Both the position numbers and the translations under genes were made by a program. DNA of 48,125 bases from Lacticaseibacillus sharpeae JCM 1186 = DSM 20505. Its GTDB lineage: Bacteria > Bacillota > Bacilli > Lactobacillales > Lactobacillaceae. The stretch is taken from assembly GCF_001436225.1 (NCBI RefSeq), contig NZ_AYYO01000008.1, forward strand, positions 1 to 48,125, read 5' to 3'. Positions 1 through 11,520 of the stretch are shown in pieces (position 1 is the first letter of the stretch; each line of letters starts with the position of its first letter). The notes under the pieces are model-generated. The model had not been told where the DNA came from and did no database searches. It was given only the letters and a program-made list of their open reading frames with translations.

Positions 1-27
1 CCTGAGCCAGGATCAAACTCTCAAATT
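1..27 (-). rRNA. 16S rRNA, 5' end only
   Basis: The reverse complement holds the conserved start of bacterial 16S rRNA, AGAGTTTGATCCTGGCTCAG, and runs off the left edge of the window. The mature 5' end is placed near base 27 by analogy, so it is good to only a few bases. The two promoters at 186-214 and 269-297 read towards it. Confidence 0.93.
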
Positions 28-185
28 AAGAGAGCTCAAAGAGCTCATTGTTTTTTTATTGTTATAAGCGAATTGACTTCGTTATAATGTGATAATTCTC
101 CTTCAGCAATTAAGCTGAAGAACCTACATTTATACGAAACTTTGTTCAGTTTTCAAGGAACTATCTTGTTGGAAACAACTTAGAT

Positions 186-214
186 ATCATATCAACTATA
201 GAACACGTTGTCAA
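186..214 (-). promoter_or_regulatory. rRNA promoter P2
   Basis: On the minus strand there is a perfect -35 TTGACA (209-214), a 17-base spacer and a -10 TATGAT (186-191). It lies about 160 bases before the 16S gene. The leader between them contains a hairpin with arms CTTCAGC and GCTGAAG, as is common in rRNA leaders. Confidence 0.8.
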
Positions 215-268
215 CATCTTTTTTCTAAGCCGTTCGCCGTAAGAAGCAGTGCTCTTTACGACTTCACT

Positions 269-297
269 ATATTATCAGGATTACCCTTCAGCGTCAA
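269..297 (-). promoter_or_regulatory. rRNA promoter P1
   Basis: On the minus strand, TTGACG (292-297), a 17-base spacer and TAATAT (269-274) form a second promoter upstream of P2. Tandem promoters are usual for rRNA operons in low-GC Gram-positive bacteria. The stretch 298-524 upstream holds no gene that I can see. Confidence 0.7.
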
Positions 298-524
298 GAA
301 ACCCCATTTGGCACTTATTTGCGAACTTTGTCGCGTGGATGCACCCCAATCTTTCCACTATATCCGAACTACTAACGCATAAATATCAACTTACAGGTTA
401 AAATGCCGAATAAAGCTGGACGATGATTTTCACGCTAGGGTAATTTTGTCACAAAGTTTTTTCAAAAATGCCGCACTTTTTTCGCAAATTCCACCCTTTA
501 CCCGCGCGGAAACACGCAAATGCA

Positions 525-570
525 AACAAAAAGGCGGCAAACACCACCAAACCGGTTGTATTTGCCGCCT
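525..570 (-). terminator. Terminator of lysS
   Basis: On the minus strand a 13-base stem begins AGGCGGCAAA and closes with TTTGCCGCCT, and is followed by TTTTTG. It starts about 12 bases after the lysS stop codon and separates the housekeeping block from the rRNA promoters. Confidence 0.85.
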
Positions 571-581
571 AAAACTTAAAA

Positions 582-3174
<2,593 letters not shown>

Positions 3175-3186
3175 TTCTGTACCTCA

Positions 3187-4068
3187 CTATTTCTTATCTA
3201 ACATCCGCTGCAGTTCGGTGGCACTAAACTCGTACTTCTTCCCGCAGAACTTGCAGACGGCCTCGGCGCCATTATCCTCATCAATCATTGCTTTGAGGTC
3301 TGCCCGTTTCAGCGTGGCAATACCGTTGTAGAACTTGGCCTTGGTGCACGGACACTTGTAAGCAAAGTCCTGCTTGTCCAGAATCATCAGCTTGCCGCCG
3401 TCCACAATCCGGTCCAAAATCTCTTCCGGCGTCATCTTGGCGTGCAGCATTTCTGATACCAGCGGCAGCGTCTTGATATTCTCCTCCAGCTTCGCCAGCT
3501 GGGCATCGGTGGCACCAGGCAATGCTTCAACCAGGAAACCGCCAGCAACGCCAATTGTATTGTCGGGGTTAACGAAGACAGACACACCCATCGAGGCCGG
3601 AATCTGTTCGGACTTAGCCAAGTAATAGGTGAAATCAGCGCCAAGTTCGCCAGAAATCAGTGGTACCTGTCCGGTAAATGGGGCCTCGCCATCCGTGTAC
3701 TTGGTGACCGCGAGCATCCCTTCTTTGCCGACCGTTGCGGCAACGTCAATTTTACCGGTAGCGTTCAACGGCAGGTGGACGTGCGGGTTCGTCATGTAGC
3801 CACGGACCGTCCCGCTTGCGGTCCCATCAGCCACAATAATCCCGGCTGGACCGTTACCTTGGACTCGCACCGTGAGCAAGTCCCGCGGATTCTTCAGGCG
3901 GGAGGCGGATAATAAGCCCGTCGCAATCAGCGTGCGCCCCAAAGCAGCGGAAGACGCGGACCACGTATCGTGCCGCTTCTGTGCTTCCGCAATCGTCTGC
4001 GTTGCGTCAACTGCGAACAAGCGGAACATCCCGTCGGCCGTCAGTGCTTTAACCAAATAGTCCGTCAT
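3187..4068 (-). CDS. hslO: Redox-regulated chaperone Hsp33
   Basis: Hsp33 is a holdase that becomes active when oxidation releases zinc from its C-terminal cysteines. The 293-residue protein ends with the expected zinc ligands, CPC followed about 30 residues later by CKFC. The N-terminal substrate-binding domain starts MTDYLVKAL. TAGGAGGATTTTCA lies directly before the ATG. The gene follows the ftsH terminator, so it probably has its own promoter in 4069-4225, but I could not identify a convincing one. Confidence 0.96.
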   Translation of the reverse strand: MTDYLVKALTADGMFRLFAVDATQTIAEAQKRHDTWSASSAALGRTLIATGLLSASRLKNPRDLLTVRVQGNGPAGIIVADGTASGTVRGYMTNPHVHLPLNATGKIDVAATVGKEGMLAVTKYTDGEAPFTGQVPLISGELGADFTYYLAKSEQIPASMGVSVFVNPDNTIGVAGGFLVEALPGATDAQLAKLEENIKTLPLVSEMLHAKMTPEEILDRIVDGGKLMILDKQDFAYKCPCTKAKFYNGIATLKRADLKAMIDEDNGAEAVCKFCGKKYEFSATELQRMLDKK

Positions 4069-4225
4069 TGAAAATCCTCCTAGTTTAAATTCGGCGTTAA
4101 TCGCCGTGCAGAATTCCCCTGCAAATTATCTATTCGGGTGGTATCTGGCGCATTTTGCAACGTCACGCCACCCCATTTATGTTTACTGAAAAGCATATTG
4201 AGTATAGCCTATCACAGCCGCAAAG

Positions 4226-4269
4226 ACAAAGAGAAGGGGTTAGCGGAAAAATTCCGTTAACCCCTTCTC
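4226..4269 (-). terminator. Terminator of ftsH
   Basis: On the minus strand a long stem (GAGAAGGGGTTA pairing with TAACCCCTTCTC, extended by CGGAA/TTCCG with one mismatch) is followed by TTTGTCTTTG. It lies about 25 bases after the ftsH stop. The T-run is interrupted, so termination may be partial and allow read-through to hslO. Confidence 0.7.
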
Positions 4270-4293
4270 TGCTAATGCAGTACAATCACCAAG

Positions 4294-6453
4294 CTATTCC
4301 TGGTCGTCGTCCTGCTTGTGCTGGGCGTCTGCATCGTCTGCTGGCGTCTTTGCTTCCTCTGGCTCAGACTTAGTTGGTGCCGCGGCTTGTTCAGTTGCCT
4401 TAGCGTCCTCGTCTGGTGCAGCAGGCTTAGCAGTAGCGGCAGTGTCTTCAGTGCCGTCTGCTTGCTTAGCTGCTTCCCGCTGTTCCAAAGCGGCCTTTGA
4501 TTCTTCAAAGGTTGCGGCCTTTTCGCTTGGGAATTCATTGCCCTTCTTCTCTGGCATCTTGCCAGTGTTGAAGATGCTGAGGATTTGCTCTTCATTCAGT
4601 GTCTCGTACTTCAGGAGGGCTTCAGCGATGTTCTTGTGCTGTTCACGGTGTGCCTGGATAATATCGTAAGCACGCTTGTGGGCTGCATCAATGATTTCGC
4701 GCACTTCAGAGTCAATTGCTGCGGCAGTTGCTTCTGAATAGCCTGAACCCTGACCGTACTGAGCACCAACGAATGGCTGGCCGCCCTCACGTTCGAGGGT
4801 AACCGTCCCAATCTTCTTGCTCATCCCGTACGTGGTAACCATACCGCGGGCAATCTGGGTTGCCTGTTCGAAGTCATTGGAAGCACCGGTGCTTTCCTGG
4901 TCGAAGATGATTTCTTCGGCAGTCCGGCCACCGAGCATCCCGGTGATCTGTTCGTTCAGGTCCTTCTTGCTCATCAGGAACTGGTCTTCCTTAGGCAGCG
5001 TAATTGCGTAACCGCCGGCGCGACCACGTGGAATAATCGTTACCTTCCGGACAACCCGGGAGTCAGACAGGACAAGCCCAATCAGCGCGTGCCCAGCTTC
5101 GTGGAAGGCAACCATGCGGCGTTCCTTTTCGGAAATAACGCGATCCTTCTTCGCTGGCCCGGCAATCACGCGGTCTTCAGCTTCATCAACGTCACTAGCG
5201 TCAATGGCCTTCTTGTTCCGCCGTGCAGCAACCAGTGCGGCTTCGTTCAGCAGGTTTTCAAGGTCCGCACCAACGAACCCTGGCGTCTGCTTAGCGATAG
5301 TCTTCAGGTTAACGTCATCGGCAAGTGGCTTGTTCTTCGCGTGCACCTTGAGGATGGCTTCACGACCCTTAACGTCAGGCTGGCCAACCAGAATCTTCCG
5401 GTCGAAACGGCCTGGACGCAACAGCGCTGGGTCAAGGACATCGGAACGGTTCGTTGCGGCCATCACGATGACCCCTTCGTTACCCGTAAACCCGTCCATT
5501 TCAACCAGCAACTGGTTCAGGGTTTGTTCACGTTCGTCATGGCCACCGCCCATACCGGTACCACGCTGACGACCAACGGCATCGATTTCATCAATGAAGA
5601 TGATTGCGGGTGCCTTCTTCTTGGCCTCTTCGAAAAGATCCCGGACACGGGAAGCCCCGACCCCGACGAACATTTCAACGAAGTCAGAACCTGAGATGGA
5701 GAAGAATGGAACCCCGGCTTCCCCAGCCACAGCTTTGGCCAGCAAAGTCTTACCAGTACCAGGAGGGCCCTCCAGGAGCACCCCAGATGGTATCCGGGCG
5801 CCCAGACTAGCGAACTTCCGCGGATCCTTCAAGAATTCAACGACTTCAACCAGTTCCTGCTTTTCTTCTTCGGCCCCAGCAACATCAGAGAAGCGCACCT
5901 TGTTTTGGCCCTTATCTGCTTGCTTTGCGCGGGACTTACCGAAGCTCATCATCCGGTTGCCACCGCCGCCCTGGCCGCTCTGATTCATCATCATGTAGAA
6001 GAAAATCAGAATCAGGAACATTGGCACGATGGTCAGCAGAACGCTGATCCAGGTACCGGACTGGGACTCGGCGTTAGTCGTGTTCTTAACGTCGTTTTTA
6101 GCCGCCAAATTTTGGATTTTTGCGATTGAACTGTCAGTACCCGGCACAATCGTGGTGAACTGCTTCACACTCGATGTGGTGGTGTTACTGAACAGGCCAA
6201 TCCCAGTGGACTGCTTACTCTTTTGTGCTTTCCGGTAAGTACCGGTAACCTTGTAGATACTGCCGTCCGGCTGGATGGAAAAATCTTTGACGTCGTTCTG
6301 CTTTAAATCAGCAATAAACTCACTTGACTTAATCTGCTCCGATGCACTGCCTGAATTGCCGCGCATAAAGTAGCCAAACCCTGCTATCAGGATAAGGAAA
6401 ATGACCAGGTAAGTGAGAGTGCTGCTGAACAAGCTGTTTCTGTTGTTCTTCAT
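4294..6453 (-). CDS. ftsH: ATP-dependent membrane zinc protease FtsH
   Basis: FtsH is a membrane-anchored hexameric AAA+ protease that extracts and degrades membrane and short-lived proteins. The 719-residue protein has a membrane helix at about 11-30, an extracellular domain, and a second helix at about 135-153. The AAA module follows with GPPGTGKT (about 230) and IIFIDEIDA, then the zinc site HEAGH (about 450). The last 80 or so residues are a low-complexity acidic tail rich in A, E, D and Q, longer than in many homologues and likely disordered. CTGGAGGTTATGC precedes the ATG. The gene lies 75 bases after hpt. Confidence 0.98.
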   Translation of the reverse strand: MKNNRNSLFSSTLTYLVIFLILIAGFGYFMRGNSGSASEQIKSSEFIADLKQNDVKDFSIQPDGSIYKVTGTYRKAQKSKQSTGIGLFSNTTTSSVKQFTTIVPGTDSSIAKIQNLAAKNDVKNTTNAESQSGTWISVLLTIVPMFLILIFFYMMMNQSGQGGGGNRMMSFGKSRAKQADKGQNKVRFSDVAGAEEEKQELVEVVEFLKDPRKFASLGARIPSGVLLEGPPGTGKTLLAKAVAGEAGVPFFSISGSDFVEMFVGVGASRVRDLFEEAKKKAPAIIFIDEIDAVGRQRGTGMGGGHDEREQTLNQLLVEMDGFTGNEGVIVMAATNRSDVLDPALLRPGRFDRKILVGQPDVKGREAILKVHAKNKPLADDVNLKTIAKQTPGFVGADLENLLNEAALVAARRNKKAIDASDVDEAEDRVIAGPAKKDRVISEKERRMVAFHEAGHALIGLVLSDSRVVRKVTIIPRGRAGGYAITLPKEDQFLMSKKDLNEQITGMLGGRTAEEIIFDQESTGASNDFEQATQIARGMVTTYGMSKKIGTVTLEREGGQPFVGAQYGQGSGYSEATAAAIDSEVREIIDAAHKRAYDIIQAHREQHKNIAEALLKYETLNEEQILSIFNTGKMPEKKGNEFPSEKAATFEESKAALEQREAAKQADGTEDTAATAKPAAPDEDAKATEQAAAPTKSEPEEAKTPADDADAQHKQDDDQE

Positions 6454-6528
6454 GCATAACCTCCAGCACTCAGCAATTAATAATTAGTTACTCCCCAAAG
6501 ATACCACACTGCGGCGTGATTTTGGGTA

Positions 6529-7068
6529 TTACTTCGCATATACTTCGGGTTTTAGTACCCCGATATACGGCAAGTTCCGGTAGCGTCCATCGTAATCAAG
6601 GCCGTAACCCACGATGAACTCATCGGGCACTGTCGCCCCCACGTAGTCCGCAGTGACGAATTCCTGCCGCCCGCTTGGCTTGTTGAACAAAGAACAAACC
6701 TTCACGGACTTAGCGCCGCGGTGGCTGAACAATTCCATCAGCGACTTGAGCGTAATCCCGGTATCGATAATGTCTTCAACCAAGATGACATCCCGGTCAC
6801 GGACGCTGGTGTCAACGTCCTTAATGATCCGCACTTCACCCGTGGACTTAGTGCCCCCGTAGTAACTGGACACGTCCATGAAGTCCATCTCCACATAATC
6901 GTCGATGTTCCGCACGAAGTCGGTCATGAAGACCACCGCGCCCTTCAAGATACAAATCATGAGCGGGTTGCGGCCCTTGTAATCGCGTTCGACCTGCTTG
7001 GCCAGCTTGCGCACAAGCACCTGAATATCCTCTTCGGTGAATAGCACCTTTAAAATATCTTCCTGCAT
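6529..7068 (-). CDS. hpt: Hypoxanthine phosphoribosyltransferase
   Basis: This purine salvage enzyme makes IMP or GMP from hypoxanthine or guanine and PRPP. The 179-residue protein has the PRPP-binding loop VILVEDIIDTG near residue 95-105 and the C-terminal sequence VGYGLDYDGRYRNLPYIG typical of bacterial HPRT. It lies 18 bases downstream of tilS. The tilS-hpt-ftsH order is conserved across Firmicutes, where the TilS-HPRT pair is also reported to control ftsH; nothing in this sequence tests that. Confidence 0.97.
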   Translation of the reverse strand: MQEDILKVLFTEEDIQVLVRKLAKQVERDYKGRNPLMICILKGAVVFMTDFVRNIDDYVEMDFMDVSSYYGGTKSTGEVRIIKDVDTSVRDRDVILVEDIIDTGITLKSLMELFSHRGAKSVKVCSLFNKPSGRQEFVTADYVGATVPDEFIVGYGLDYDGRYRNLPYIGVLKPEVYAK

Positions 7069-7086
7069 TTTTCGTTCCTTCCGCTT

Positions 7087-8409
7087 TTATCGCAGCACCA
7101 ATGATGACTTGATTTTAGCAGTTTGTAAGCCGTGCCACAATTGATTACCGTCAATTGTGCCGCACCAAAGTAAATTACTTGCTTGGGCAGCGACCAGGAG
7201 CTGATTGCGCACCGCCAAATCCACGTGCTGATTAATCAACCAGCGCCGCAGCAGTTGGTGGTGGCCATTACTCAGTTCGAGGCGGTCACCCGGTGCACGC
7301 TTGCGGATGGTAACGGGTAAGGCAATGTCCTGCGCAAGAACTTTGTCCCCCGGCTGCACTGCAGTGGTCGCCACAATCGTTTTGTTCATGAACGGTTGCG
7401 GCACCTCCAGGGTGTTAATCGACACGGGGGACACAGGCACAGCCACTGACGGCTGCGCACTGGTAACGAGCAGACCTTGCACCCGGATTTCAACATCTTT
7501 GCTTAACTGAAAACTGCGGGTGACACCGTCGTTCCTGCTAAGTGCACGGAACACGGCGTCGACCTGCTTGGCAGACACAGCCGGCGTCAACTGGCGTAAT
7601 GCAGAAGATAACACCAGTTTTTGCAACGGGTGTGATTCAGTATGCAACACCGTCCAGTCAATCTCATCAGACTTTGGACCGAGAAGATTGAGAAAATGAC
7701 GCGTTGTCATCTCGGCTAATTCCACCAGTCCAGCCTGTTCTTCCGCAAAGTGGGCGATATGTGCTGGGGCCTGTGCATCAACGCTCTGCAGGCGCGGCAT
7801 AATTTCGTGGCGGAGGAAGTTACGGCTAAAGTGAGTGTCGGCGTTGCTAGCATCATCGCTATAGGGCAGGTTGCGTTCGTCGGCGTACGCACGCAACTCG
7901 GCCTTGGTCACCTGCAGCAGGGGCCGCACCAGCCGCATCCCCGCAAACTCCCGCACACTGGCAATCCCCTGCACACTGCGCACATCGCCACTACGCACCA
8001 GGCGAAACAACACCGTCTCCACCTGATCATCCCGGTGGTGCGCCGTCAGCACAACATTGCAGCCGAGCGTTCGCCCAAGGTCGGCGAAAATCTGGTAGCG
8101 AAATTCGCGGGCCGCCGCCTCCGTCCCGGTGGCTGGATGCGCTGCGGCCGGCCAGTGGCGCACCTGGAGCGGCACGTCAACCTGGTCGCAATACTGCCGC
8201 ACGCGCTGTTCTTCAGTAACCGAAGCGGCGCGGAGTTCGTGATTAATATGACAGGCCGTGAGCTGCAGGTTCAGCCGCGCACGCACCTGCACCAGCAAAT
8301 CAAGCAGTGCAAGCGAGTCGGCCCCGCCAGACACCGCAACTAGCATCTTACTGCCCGGCTGCACGCCCGTTTCTGCCAGCAGCGTCAGCATTTTCTTCGC
8401 GTTCAGCAT
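7087..8409 (-). CDS. tilS: tRNA(Ile)-lysidine synthase
   Basis: TilS converts C34 of the CAU-anticodon tRNA-Ile to lysidine, so that the tRNA reads AUA and is charged with Ile. The 440-residue protein has the ATP-pyrophosphatase loop SGGADS at 27-32 and the usual C-terminal substrate-binding domains. I chose the ATG at 8409 (MLNAKKML) because GGAGGGAGGATGCA lies before it. The open frame further upstream runs through the terminator of the preceding gene and has no ribosome binding site. Confidence 0.95.
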   Translation of the reverse strand: MLNAKKMLTLLAETGVQPGSKMLVAVSGGADSLALLDLLVQVRARLNLQLTACHINHELRAASVTEEQRVRQYCDQVDVPLQVRHWPAAAHPATGTEAAAREFRYQIFADLGRTLGCNVVLTAHHRDDQVETVLFRLVRSGDVRSVQGIASVREFAGMRLVRPLLQVTKAELRAYADERNLPYSDDASNADTHFSRNFLRHEIMPRLQSVDAQAPAHIAHFAEEQAGLVELAEMTTRHFLNLLGPKSDEIDWTVLHTESHPLQKLVLSSALRQLTPAVSAKQVDAVFRALSRNDGVTRSFQLSKDVEIRVQGLLVTSAQPSVAVPVSPVSINTLEVPQPFMNKTIVATTAVQPGDKVLAQDIALPVTIRKRAPGDRLELSNGHHQLLRRWLINQHVDLAVRNQLLVAAQASNLLWCGTIDGNQLWHGLQTAKIKSSLVLR

Positions 8410-8433
8410 TGCATCCTCCCTCCGCGTCAATAA

Positions 8434-8468
8434 AGAAAAGCCCACAACCCCCAATCGGGCTGTAGGCT
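8434..8468 (-). terminator. Terminator between the S1 protein gene and tilS
   Basis: On the minus strand AGCCTACAGCCC pairs with GGGTTGTGGGCT (12 pairs, two of them G-U) and is followed by TTTCTTT. It lies directly before the tilS ribosome binding site, so it may reduce rather than abolish read-through. Confidence 0.75.
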
Positions 8469-8478
8469 CTGTTCCTTC

Positions 8479-9012
8479 TTAGCTCCGCCGGCCGCCACGA
8501 CCGCCACGCTTACCTTCTGTGTTGTGGCGCAACGTTGACAGACGCTGTTCACTATCCTTCAAAAAGCCTGACAGCAGGGAGTCAAAATCATCACCCTTGG
8601 GCTCTGGCTTCTTGCTGAAATCGTGCCGGGCACTGGGACGACCGTTTTGTGCGGGCCGGTTGTTTTGACCAGGTCCGTGGCTACGGTTGCCCGCTGGCCG
8701 GTCGCCATTGTGCGCATTCCCGTGCTCGCGATTACCGCGGTCGTGGTTGTTATGCGCTCCATGGTGGCCTTGCTCAGAGTCGCCGCTGGCCTTGCGGATG
8801 GACAACCCAATCTTGCCATCCTTCACGGTCATGACGAGCACCTGCACGACATCCCCGACCTTGAGCACGTCGTGAATATCCTTGACGAATTCATTTGATA
8901 CTTCCGAGATGTGCACCAGGCCGGTTTGACCCTCACCCAAATCGACAAAAGCGCCGAAATTAGTAATCCCCGTAACTTTCCCGGTAACTTTTGTCCCAAC
9001 TGTTACTGACAT
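8479..9012 (-). CDS. S1-domain RNA-binding protein (YabR-like)
   Basis: The 177-residue protein starts with one S1 RNA-binding domain (about 1-75: KVTGKVTGITNFGAFVDL, then GLVHISEVS and KIGLSIRKA). A low-complexity middle rich in His, Asn, Gly and Arg (about 78-135) follows, then a basic tail. The family resembles B. subtilis YabR and general stress protein 13, and its precise role is not settled. AAGGAGGAC lies about 10 bases before the ATG. The His/Asn-rich linker is probably disordered and is unlike the compact neighbours. Confidence 0.9.
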   Translation of the reverse strand: MSVTVGTKVTGKVTGITNFGAFVDLGEGQTGLVHISEVSNEFVKDIHDVLKVGDVVQVLVMTVKDGKIGLSIRKASGDSEQGHHGAHNNHDRGNREHGNAHNGDRPAGNRSHGPGQNNRPAQNGRPSARHDFSKKPEPKGDDFDSLLSGFLKDSEQRLSTLRHNTEGKRGGRGGRRS

Positions 9013-9072
9013 AAACGAACAAGTCCTCCTTGATGATGGTGGAACTACGCCTGTGCGTGTCCCCGCAACCGA

Positions 9073-9477
9073 TTATTTGGTGGTATTCAGACCGCCAATT
9101 TGGTTTGCTTGTGCCGGCAGGGTGAAAATCACCTCGCCGGATTTCGAAACGTAATACTTAGAACGCACGAGTTTTTCGAGGTAGGCCTCGTTGTTTAATT
9201 GATCCACCTGAACCTTCAGTGCCTTCTTTTTACTCTTGACTTTAGACAAACGCTTCTGGGCGCTGCGCACGTTAGCGTCGGCGGTTTCCCGCTGCGCGCC
9301 AATCGTGTGCAAACGCACGAGGCCAACGATGAAGACAATGAGGAGCAATGCACCGAGGACTGCCAGTCGACGTTTGTGCACACGGCGGCGCTTGCTTGCC
9401 AGCACAGCTTGTGCGTCGGCATGCGCTTTTGCCCGTGTGAACGAATTATCAATTTGGCTAATTGGTGCCTTGCTCAT
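9073..9477 (-). CDS. divIC: Septum formation initiator DivIC
   Basis: DivIC is a bitopic division protein that acts with FtsL and DivIB at the septum. The 134-residue protein has a basic cytoplasmic N terminus (SKRRRVHKRR), one membrane helix (LAVLGALLLIVFIVGLV, about 44-60), a coiled coil rich in K, Q and L, and an outer tail with KYYVSKSGEVIF. I chose the ATG at 9477 (MSKAPISQ) because TGGAGGAGCGATAACG precedes it. It lies between rqcP and the S1 gene, as in other lactobacilli. Confidence 0.93.
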   Translation of the reverse strand: MSKAPISQIDNSFTRAKAHADAQAVLASKRRRVHKRRLAVLGALLLIVFIVGLVRLHTIGAQRETADANVRSAQKRLSKVKSKKKALKVQVDQLNNEAYLEKLVRSKYYVSKSGEVIFTLPAQANQIGGLNTTK

Positions 9478-9597
9478 CGTTATCGCTCCTCCATATCTAA
9501 TACCGCAGTAAGCAATTATGCGTGTGGCCATTTTGTCTAGTTCTAATGCAAAGTATACCAAGAACTACGGCCAAGGTATAGTTAATTCTAAGCGTGA

Positions 9598-9852
9598 TTA
9601 CTCGTTTTCGGAGCTAATAATCGTGTACATAGATTCTGCAGCGTCCTTCTTCGTGGTTTCAACGAGCTCGTCGACACGAACCTGCAACGTGCGGTTCCCA
9701 AAGCCGATAATGAGCGTGTCGCCCACCGTCAAATCAGTGCTCGACTTAGCAACCCGGCCGTTGACCTGGATGCGTCCTTTATCCGCGATTTCTTTAGCGA
9801 CCGTGCGCCGCTTGATAATCCGGGATACCTTCAAAAATTTGTCTAATCGCAT
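9598..9852 (-). CDS. rqcP: S4-domain ribosome quality control protein RqcP
   Basis: The 84-residue protein is a single S4 RNA-binding domain ([20 protein letters not shown], then INVNGR-like [11 protein letters not shown] and VGDTL). RqcP, formerly YabO and related to Hsp15, binds obstructed 50S subunits and helps RqcH add C-terminal alanine tails. Assignment rests on size, motif and its position before divIC. It starts 4 bases after the flippase gene ends, so the two are very likely translated from one mRNA. Confidence 0.94.
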   Translation of the reverse strand: MRLDKFLKVSRIIKRRTVAKEIADKGRIQVNGRVAKSSTDLTVGDTLIIGFGNRTLQVRVDELVETTKKDAAESMYTIISSENE

Positions 9853-9855
9853 ATT

Positions 9856-11436
9856 CTATTCCTTTCGCGTTTTGCGTTTAATGATGTGTAGAATCTTGCT
9901 GCCACCAGGTAACATGATGACTTCACGCACCGTCAGCAGCTTCAATTTATAACCGGTAAATAGGGCCACAGCGAGGGCAGCGATGCCGACCACCGCGCAG
10001 CCCAGGAGTGCGCCCATACGGGAAGTCGTGCCAATCAGGCCACCGACGAACCAACCGGTAAGGAGCACGGCCGCAGCTAACCCGATTAGGTGGGCTTTGA
10101 ACCCATTATGCCAGATTGCGCGGCGAATTGCTGGGGCCAATGCCCGGTAAACGATGACGAGGGTGACAAATAATGCGATGCACGTCGCCCACGCGCTGCC
10201 CGTGATGCCGAGCATCTTAGTCAAGCGCACCGTCAACATGATTTTGACCAGCACGCCCGCCACGAGGGCCGCGGTTGTCGTCTTGAACTGGTCTTGACTC
10301 TGCAATAGACTCGCCACCGCGTTAATCGCAGCCACCAAGGCCACACTGAGCACGTAAACCGACAGCGCACCGGTCCCAGCCCGATCACCAAACAGGAACT
10401 GGTTGGCAAACGGCATGATGGCGATGAGGCCAGTCGTTGCAAGGACCGCACTGGCAATGGCCAGGTGCAGCATCATGACGGCGGTACGGTTGTAAAAGCC
10501 GTGCGCCTGTTTGCGCTGCGCCACGGTAAGTGCCGGCAGCAGGCTTTGGGCCAGCGCCGTTGCCACCACCAGACCGAGCTGCACGAGCGGTTGGCCGCGG
10601 TCATAGATACCCTTGAGGTTCCGCGCGGCGGCCGGCAGAATGCCTGAGGCCTGCAGCCCCTTGGTGATGGTGAAGCTGTCGACCAGCTGCAGCAGAATCA
10701 TCAGCGCGGAAAACAGCACCAGTGCGCCGCCATCCGCAAAGAAGCGGGCCGCGAACTGCCGCCAACCAGCTTCCGGGGTGCTGGCCGGTAACATCCGGCC
10801 GTCCAGTGCGCCGTGCACTTGGGGCACGAGCATGCCCGCCGCTGCCAGCCCGCCAACCAGCGCGCCGCCCAGAGCGAGCGCGCCAATCACGTACACCGAC
10901 CAGTGCAGCGCCGTGCCGATGACGGCCGCCGCAATGATGATGACCACCCGAATGATTTGTTCAACCACCTGACTGGTGGCCGTCGCGACCATGTTGTTGT
11001 TGCCCTGGAAATAGCCACGCGCAACCGCGACAAACGGCACGATGAGGTACAACCAGGCAATGGTCCGGATGAGCGGTGCCAGCTGGGCATCCGCCATGGC
11101 CCGCGCAATGGCGGGCGCCCCCAGGAACAGGCCGGCGAAGATGACCCCGCCAACGCCCAGCATCATCACCAGGGATTGGCGCGTGACGTTCGCCCGCTGC
11201 TCCGGCGTGCGCGCGCCCGCAACCAGCTTCGAAATAAACACGGGACCACCCGATAGTGCGAGCACCACCGCCAGCCCGTACAGGGGGTAAACCTGCTGGT
11301 AGACGTAAAAGCCCGTGTTGCCCACCAAGTTCTGGAACGGGACGCGGTAAACAGCACTCAAAATCTTGGTAATGAGTGCGCCAAGACTCAGAATCCAGGC
11401 ACCACGCATTAAGCTCTGTAAATGATTTTGCCGCAT
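9856..11436 (-). CDS. MOP-superfamily lipid/polysaccharide flippase (YabM/SpoVB type)
   Basis: The 526-residue protein is very hydrophobic, with about 14 predicted membrane segments. It begins MRGAWILSLGALITKILSAVYRVPFQ-like, the N-terminal signature of the polysaccharide transport (MviN/SpoVB) family, which moves lipid-linked precursors across the membrane. The position between mfd and rqcP matches yabM/spoVB in related bacteria. The substrate (lipid II or an exopolysaccharide unit) cannot be told from the sequence. Confidence 0.9.
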   Translation of the reverse strand: MRQNHLQSLMRGAWILSLGALITKILSAVYRVPFQNLVGNTGFYVYQQVYPLYGLAVVLALSGGPVFISKLVAGARTPEQRANVTRQSLVMMLGVGGVIFAGLFLGAPAIARAMADAQLAPLIRTIAWLYLIVPFVAVARGYFQGNNNMVATATSQVVEQIIRVVIIIAAAVIGTALHWSVYVIGALALGGALVGGLAAAGMLVPQVHGALDGRMLPASTPEAGWRQFAARFFADGGALVLFSALMILLQLVDSFTITKGLQASGILPAAARNLKGIYDRGQPLVQLGLVVATALAQSLLPALTVAQRKQAHGFYNRTAVMMLHLAIASAVLATTGLIAIMPFANQFLFGDRAGTGALSVYVLSVALVAAINAVASLLQSQDQFKTTTAALVAGVLVKIMLTVRLTKMLGITGSAWATCIALFVTLVIVYRALAPAIRRAIWHNGFKAHLIGLAAAVLLTGWFVGGLIGTTSRMGALLGCAVVGIAALAVALFTGYKLKLLTVREVIMLPGGSKILHIIKRKTRKE

Positions 11437-11520
11437 GCGCGCACCTCCTCTGGGCCCATTTTTGTAGTTTCCTAATTCAAAGTCTAGCGCAGACGGCCAG
11501 TCAAATGTCTTAGCTTTCTA